A stretch of 7,313 nt of DNA from assembly GCF_046557915.1 (NCBI RefSeq), contig NZ_JBHEBG010000011.1, forward strand, positions 1 through 7,313, given 5' to 3'. Origin of the DNA: JBHEBG01 sp046557915. Its GTDB lineage: Bacteria; Bacteroidota; Bacteroidia; Flavobacteriales; Flavobacteriaceae. The notes beneath the pieces were generated by a model that did not search any database, was not told where the DNA came from, and saw nothing but the letters and a program-made list of their open reading frames with translations. The translations under genes and the position numbers were made by a program. Of the stretch, positions 4,986-7,313 are shown one piece after another; the stretch's first letter is position 1; each line of letters begins with the position of its first letter.

Positions 4986-5351
4986 ATGAGCAACATCAAC
5001 GGTATAATAGCGGAGAATATCAAACAATTGAGGGCACTCAAAGGACTTTCCCAAAAGCAGGTGTCAATGGAGGTAGGTATTCCGCAAGGTCAGTACTCGC
5101 TCGTGGAAAACGGCAAGGTAATGCCCACCATTCCCACCTTGGAGAAGATTGCGGGCGTGTTCGAGGTTTCCGTTGCGGAGTTCTTCAGGGCGAACAACGA
5201 GGAAGATGTCGTGAACCTTTCCCTATTGGAGAAGATCAAGATCATCGATACCCTGGATGATGACGAGAAAGAGGCACTCTTGAAGCTCATCGACATTGCC
5301 GTGTCCAAGAAAAAGCTCAGGGACAATCTCAACAATCTTATCGCCTCTTAA
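4986..5351 (+). CDS. XRE-family helix-turn-helix transcriptional regulator
   Basis: The protein has 121 residues. Residues 9-67 form a Cro/C1-type DNA-binding domain: IKQLRALKGLSQKQVSMEVG, the recognition-helix segment IPQGQYSLVENG, then the TIPTLEKIAGVFEVSVAEFF helices. Residues about 77-121 form a charged helical extension (LLEKIKIIDTLDDDEKEALL...) common in Bacteroidota members and likely used for dimerisation. The gene is divergent from the ATPase-recombinase operon with about 136 bases between start codons, the usual arrangement for a local repressor that controls itself and a mobility operon. A short predicted leader and no Shine-Dalgarno sequence fit the phylum. It ends convergently with the secreted-protein gene, separated by a strong terminator. 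Control of the recombinases is inferred from position. Confidence 0.92.
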   Translation: MSNINGIIAENIKQLRALKGLSQKQVSMEVGIPQGQYSLVENGKVMPTIPTLEKIAGVFEVSVAEFFRANNEEDVVNLSLLEKIKIIDTLDDDEKEALLKLIDIAVSKKKLRDNLNNLIAS

Positions 5352-5367
5352 AAATTTAACATATTTT

Positions 5368-5417
5368 AACAATACTACTTATATGTGTCTTTTAATACAC
5401 ATAAGTAGTGTATCGTT
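5368..5417. repeat. Extended imperfect hairpin downstream of the regulator gene
   Basis: ACTACTTATATGTGT (5374-5388) pairs with ACACATAAGTAGT (5397-5409) through 13 pairs, leaving two unpaired bases (AT) on the left. Pairing continues outward, AAC-A-ATAC against GTATCGTT, after two unpaired bases on the right. It has no T tract, and a real terminator follows at 5427. The two-base bulges recall the folded sites at the other end of the module, but TTTACATA is missing. Confidence 0.45.
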
Positions 5418-5426
5418 CACATAAAA

Positions 5427-5448
5427 AAACCGCCCCGGTGGGCGGTTT
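5427..5448. terminator. Strong bidirectional rho-independent terminator
   Basis: AAACCGCCC (5427-5435) and GGGCGGTTT (5440-5448) form a perfect 9-bp GC-rich stem with a CGGT loop. On the minus strand the stem runs into TTTTTTT, a classical terminator for the RHS/secreted-protein operon ending at 5458. On the plus strand it is followed by CTTGATAATTTA and can stop the regulator transcript. It separates the recombinase module from the RHS locus. Confidence 0.9.
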
Positions 5449-5457
5449 CTTGATAAT

Positions 5458-5991
5458 TTAGTTTCCTACGATTAATTTATTTTTGGTCAAATTAGCATTA
5501 AAATATTCCATGTTATCGTAGTAAAAGCCATCAAAACCAACTACGTACTCTGTTTTCCAATTGGAAAAATATTTGTTGGCTTTTCGTTTGTTCTTGAAGT
5601 TTAGAAGATTGACACTGATAATGGTATCACCGGTTTTGGCGATGTAACCAAAATATTGACGTTTGTATTTACAAAGCTTTCTCTTCACATTATTAGCTGG
5701 TTTTGGATAGACAAGATTCTCATTTGGATTCTTTTTTCTTAAACTATCGACCATACTGACTTTAGAAGAATTATACTGTGCAATCAGCATTTTTTCAACT
5801 TCTTTGATTTGCTCCTTGGTAGGCGTAAACGATTCCTTAAAATTTGACCTGTTAACAAGAGGGGTATAATCCTTTTTGAATATTACAGATTCACCTCGAT
5901 AGTAATCCTTTAAAGAAATTAATTCACTGTTCCCCTGTGCATGACCAAATAGAACTGTCAAAAAAAATACACTTATAAAACTTATTTTCAT
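5458..5991 (-). CDS. Small secreted protein, candidate immunity partner of the RHS toxin
   Basis: The protein has 177 residues. The N-terminus (MKISFISVFFLTVLFGHAQGN) is a signal peptide, with probable cleavage after HAQ; there is no lipobox cysteine at that point. The mature part is lysine- and aromatic-rich, with a C-terminal block (about 120-177: DTIISVNLLNFKNKRKANKYF...FDGFYYDNMEYFNANLTKNKL) that looks like a compact globular domain. I do not recognise the family. The ATG lies two bases after the RHS stop codon, so the two are almost certainly co-transcribed and possibly coupled. A gene directly after an RHS toxin tip often encodes its cognate immunity protein; export to the periplasm would fit a toxin met there. 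This is inferred from position only. It ends just before the strong terminator. Confidence 0.8.
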   Translation of the reverse strand: MKISFISVFFLTVLFGHAQGNSELISLKDYYRGESVIFKKDYTPLVNRSNFKESFTPTKEQIKEVEKMLIAQYNSSKVSMVDSLRKKNPNENLVYPKPANNVKRKLCKYKRQYFGYIAKTGDTIISVNLLNFKNKRKANKYFSNWKTEYVVGFDGFYYDNMEYFNANLTKNKLIVGN

Positions 5992-5993
5992 AA

Positions 5994-7313
5994 CTAATCA
6001 TATTTATAAGGTAGAACCATAGTACTGCTGCCAGGCACTGGCACCACCCTAAAAGTACCATCTACAGTATTTCCTTGTGTTTGAAATTGAATTGTTGGCA
6101 TAGTTTGGCTTTGTGAAAAGTGCCTACTTGTACCATTATTATTCAATAGACCACCAAGATTCGTGCCTCTATCAATACTGTAGTGTGTCCTCAGGGATAG
6201 TCCATTCTCTCCGCGAACCCTATTTTCCCAATGACTGGCGTATATCTCAGCGTTTGGAATTGCTGTTCCGTCTGATGTTGTTACCCAAGTGCTTCTATCT
6301 ACAACTCCATCCAAAGCATCGTGCGCATGACCTAATTCATGTGCCAAGCCGATAAAAGAAGGCCTTCTAGTACTGCCTGATTGGTCGGGCCCTCCGCTTT
6401 TATCCGAAGGATTCCAAGAAACTCTTAGTCCTCTGGTAGAATTGCTGCCTTTTCCAATAAAAACATGCTGGCCTGAATCTTGTAGGTCTCCTACGAGCTC
6501 ATTTCCTGCATCTCCACCAGTTCTTATGGAATTTAGAGCATCGACTGTTTTCCCCAAAAACCCTTTTAGTTTGGTAGAGCCATCTTTCTTGGTTTTGAGT
6601 CCTTTTCCATTATAGGCCGTTCCATCCCTATTGTACAGCTTGCCATCCTCGTAACGGATTTTTTCATTCTTGTAATTTATCCAAATGGTATCACCTGCAA
6701 TCTCGGTAAACCTAATCGGATTATTTGCAGCAAAATGATAAGGGGTTTTATCGTAATACTTCTCCGCAAACCTATCGATTTTGTTGAAACGTGCAATCGC
6801 TGGGTCGTAGTCCCTCCACTGGAAGGCGTAGGTCTCCTTGCCCAATTCTTCCTCGTGCTCCTGGCCCTGGTAGGTCATATGGTCGTTCTCGGCCCCTTGG
6901 ATATTCCCGTTATACCCCTTGTGCTGTAAACCGAAAGGATAATAGTTCCGCTCCTGGAGTATCTCGGACTGGCCAACAGAGCCGTCATTGTCGGTGTCCT
7001 GATAACTCAAACGGACAGAACCGAGGTGGTCCCTGTACTGGTATACATAGTCATAACCACCGGAACCATCGGGTTCGACATAGCCCTCGGGATGTCCAAA
7101 GAACTGCAATGCGCCGTTCTCGTAGACGTAGTTCCCCGCGTAGTCCGTGGTATTGCCCGTGCTTACGGTCTTTCTCATCTTTACACCTGTTGCATCGTAA
7201 ATATATTGAATATTGTCGGTATTTACGTCTATCCGGGTAGGCAAATTCAGATGGTTGTACTCTATCCCACCTGCGGCTATCCCCTTATTGAGGTCGGACG
7301 TCATGTTCCCGTT
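5994..7313 (-). CDS. RHS-repeat protein, 3' part, with C-terminal M91-like metallopeptidase toxin domain (partial)
   Basis: The frame is open to the window edge; the codons before the first ATG (7304) read NGN, matching the RHS motif DANGNMTSD, so the true start lies outside. Numbering from that Met: YD repeats (about 15-90), then the RHS-associated core (QYRDHLGSVRLSY, YYPFGLQHKGYN, YQGQEHEEELGKETYAFQWRDYDPAIARF, NNPIRF) to about 205. After this the C-terminal toxin differs in composition. It holds the zinc-protease motif HELGH at 322-326 (His322 and His326 ligands, Glu323 catalytic), followed by EIYASHWENRVRGENGLSLRTHY (353-375), typical of the M91 group that includes the effector NleD; Glu353 or Glu360 may be the third ligand. 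RHS proteins form a secreted shell that delivers such tips to rival cells. The substrate is unknown. Confidence 0.88.
   Translation of the reverse strand, partial: NGNMTSDLNKGIAAGGIEYNHLNLPTRIDVNTDNIQYIYDATGVKMRKTVSTGNTTDYAGNYVYENGALQFFGHPEGYVEPDGSGGYDYVYQYRDHLGSVRLSYQDTDNDGSVGQSEILQERNYYPFGLQHKGYNGNIQGAENDHMTYQGQEHEEELGKETYAFQWRDYDPAIARFNKIDRFAEKYYDKTPYHFAANNPIRFTEIAGDTIWINYKNEKIRYEDGKLYNRDGTAYNGKGLKTKKDGSTKLKGFLGKTVDALNSIRTGGDAGNELVGDLQDSGQHVFIGKGSNSTRGLRVSWNPSDKSGGPDQSGSTRRPSFIGLAHELGHAHDALDGVVDRSTWVTTSDGTAIPNAEIYASHWENRVRGENGLSLRTHYSIDRGTNLGGLLNNNGTSRHFSQSQTMPTIQFQTQGNTVDGTFRVVPVPGSSTMVLPYKYD

Overview
The window reads as an accessory region of a Bacteroidota genome, most likely a marine flavobacterium. 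Three things point there: promoters of the Bacteroidota form (TTG, a 20-21 base spacer, TAnnTTTG), start regions without a clear Shine-Dalgarno sequence, and an RHS core of the type common in Flavobacteriia. The genus cannot be named from the sequence alone.

Layout. Bases 1-1201 form a cassette-like zone. It holds one small membrane-protein gene (641-1051, minus strand) between two related elements (195-283 and 1116-1201), each able to fold into an imperfect hairpin with 8-base ends TTTACATA/TATGTAAA. Both hairpins have one 22-base arm and one 20-base arm, a mismatch at arm position 9 and two unpaired bases on the longer arm. Two further partial copies lie at 1-25 and about 152-205. Bases 1202-1389 are a structured noncoding stretch that includes a likely terminator. 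Bases 1390-4849 are a minus-strand operon: an AAA+ ATPase, a tyrosine recombinase with a complete catalytic set, and a second tyrosine recombinase that has lost key catalytic residues and overlaps the first by 4 bases. An XRE-type regulator (4986-5351) is transcribed divergently from the ATPase. After a strong bidirectional terminator (5427-5448), a separate minus-strand pair follows: the 3' part of an RHS protein with a C-terminal zinc-metallopeptidase toxin domain (M91-like), and a small secreted protein directly downstream.

How the parts may work together (inference). The recombinase pair, ATPase and regulator look like one mobility module. The folded repeats next to it resemble integron attC sites in architecture but not in sequence. 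The main hypothesis is a gene-cassette system unrelated to IntI, in which a catalytic and a degenerate recombinase act on TTTACATA-ended folded sites. The two complete sites face each other, so inversion of the intervening gene is as possible as excision. The RHS toxin pair appears to be an independent neighbour.
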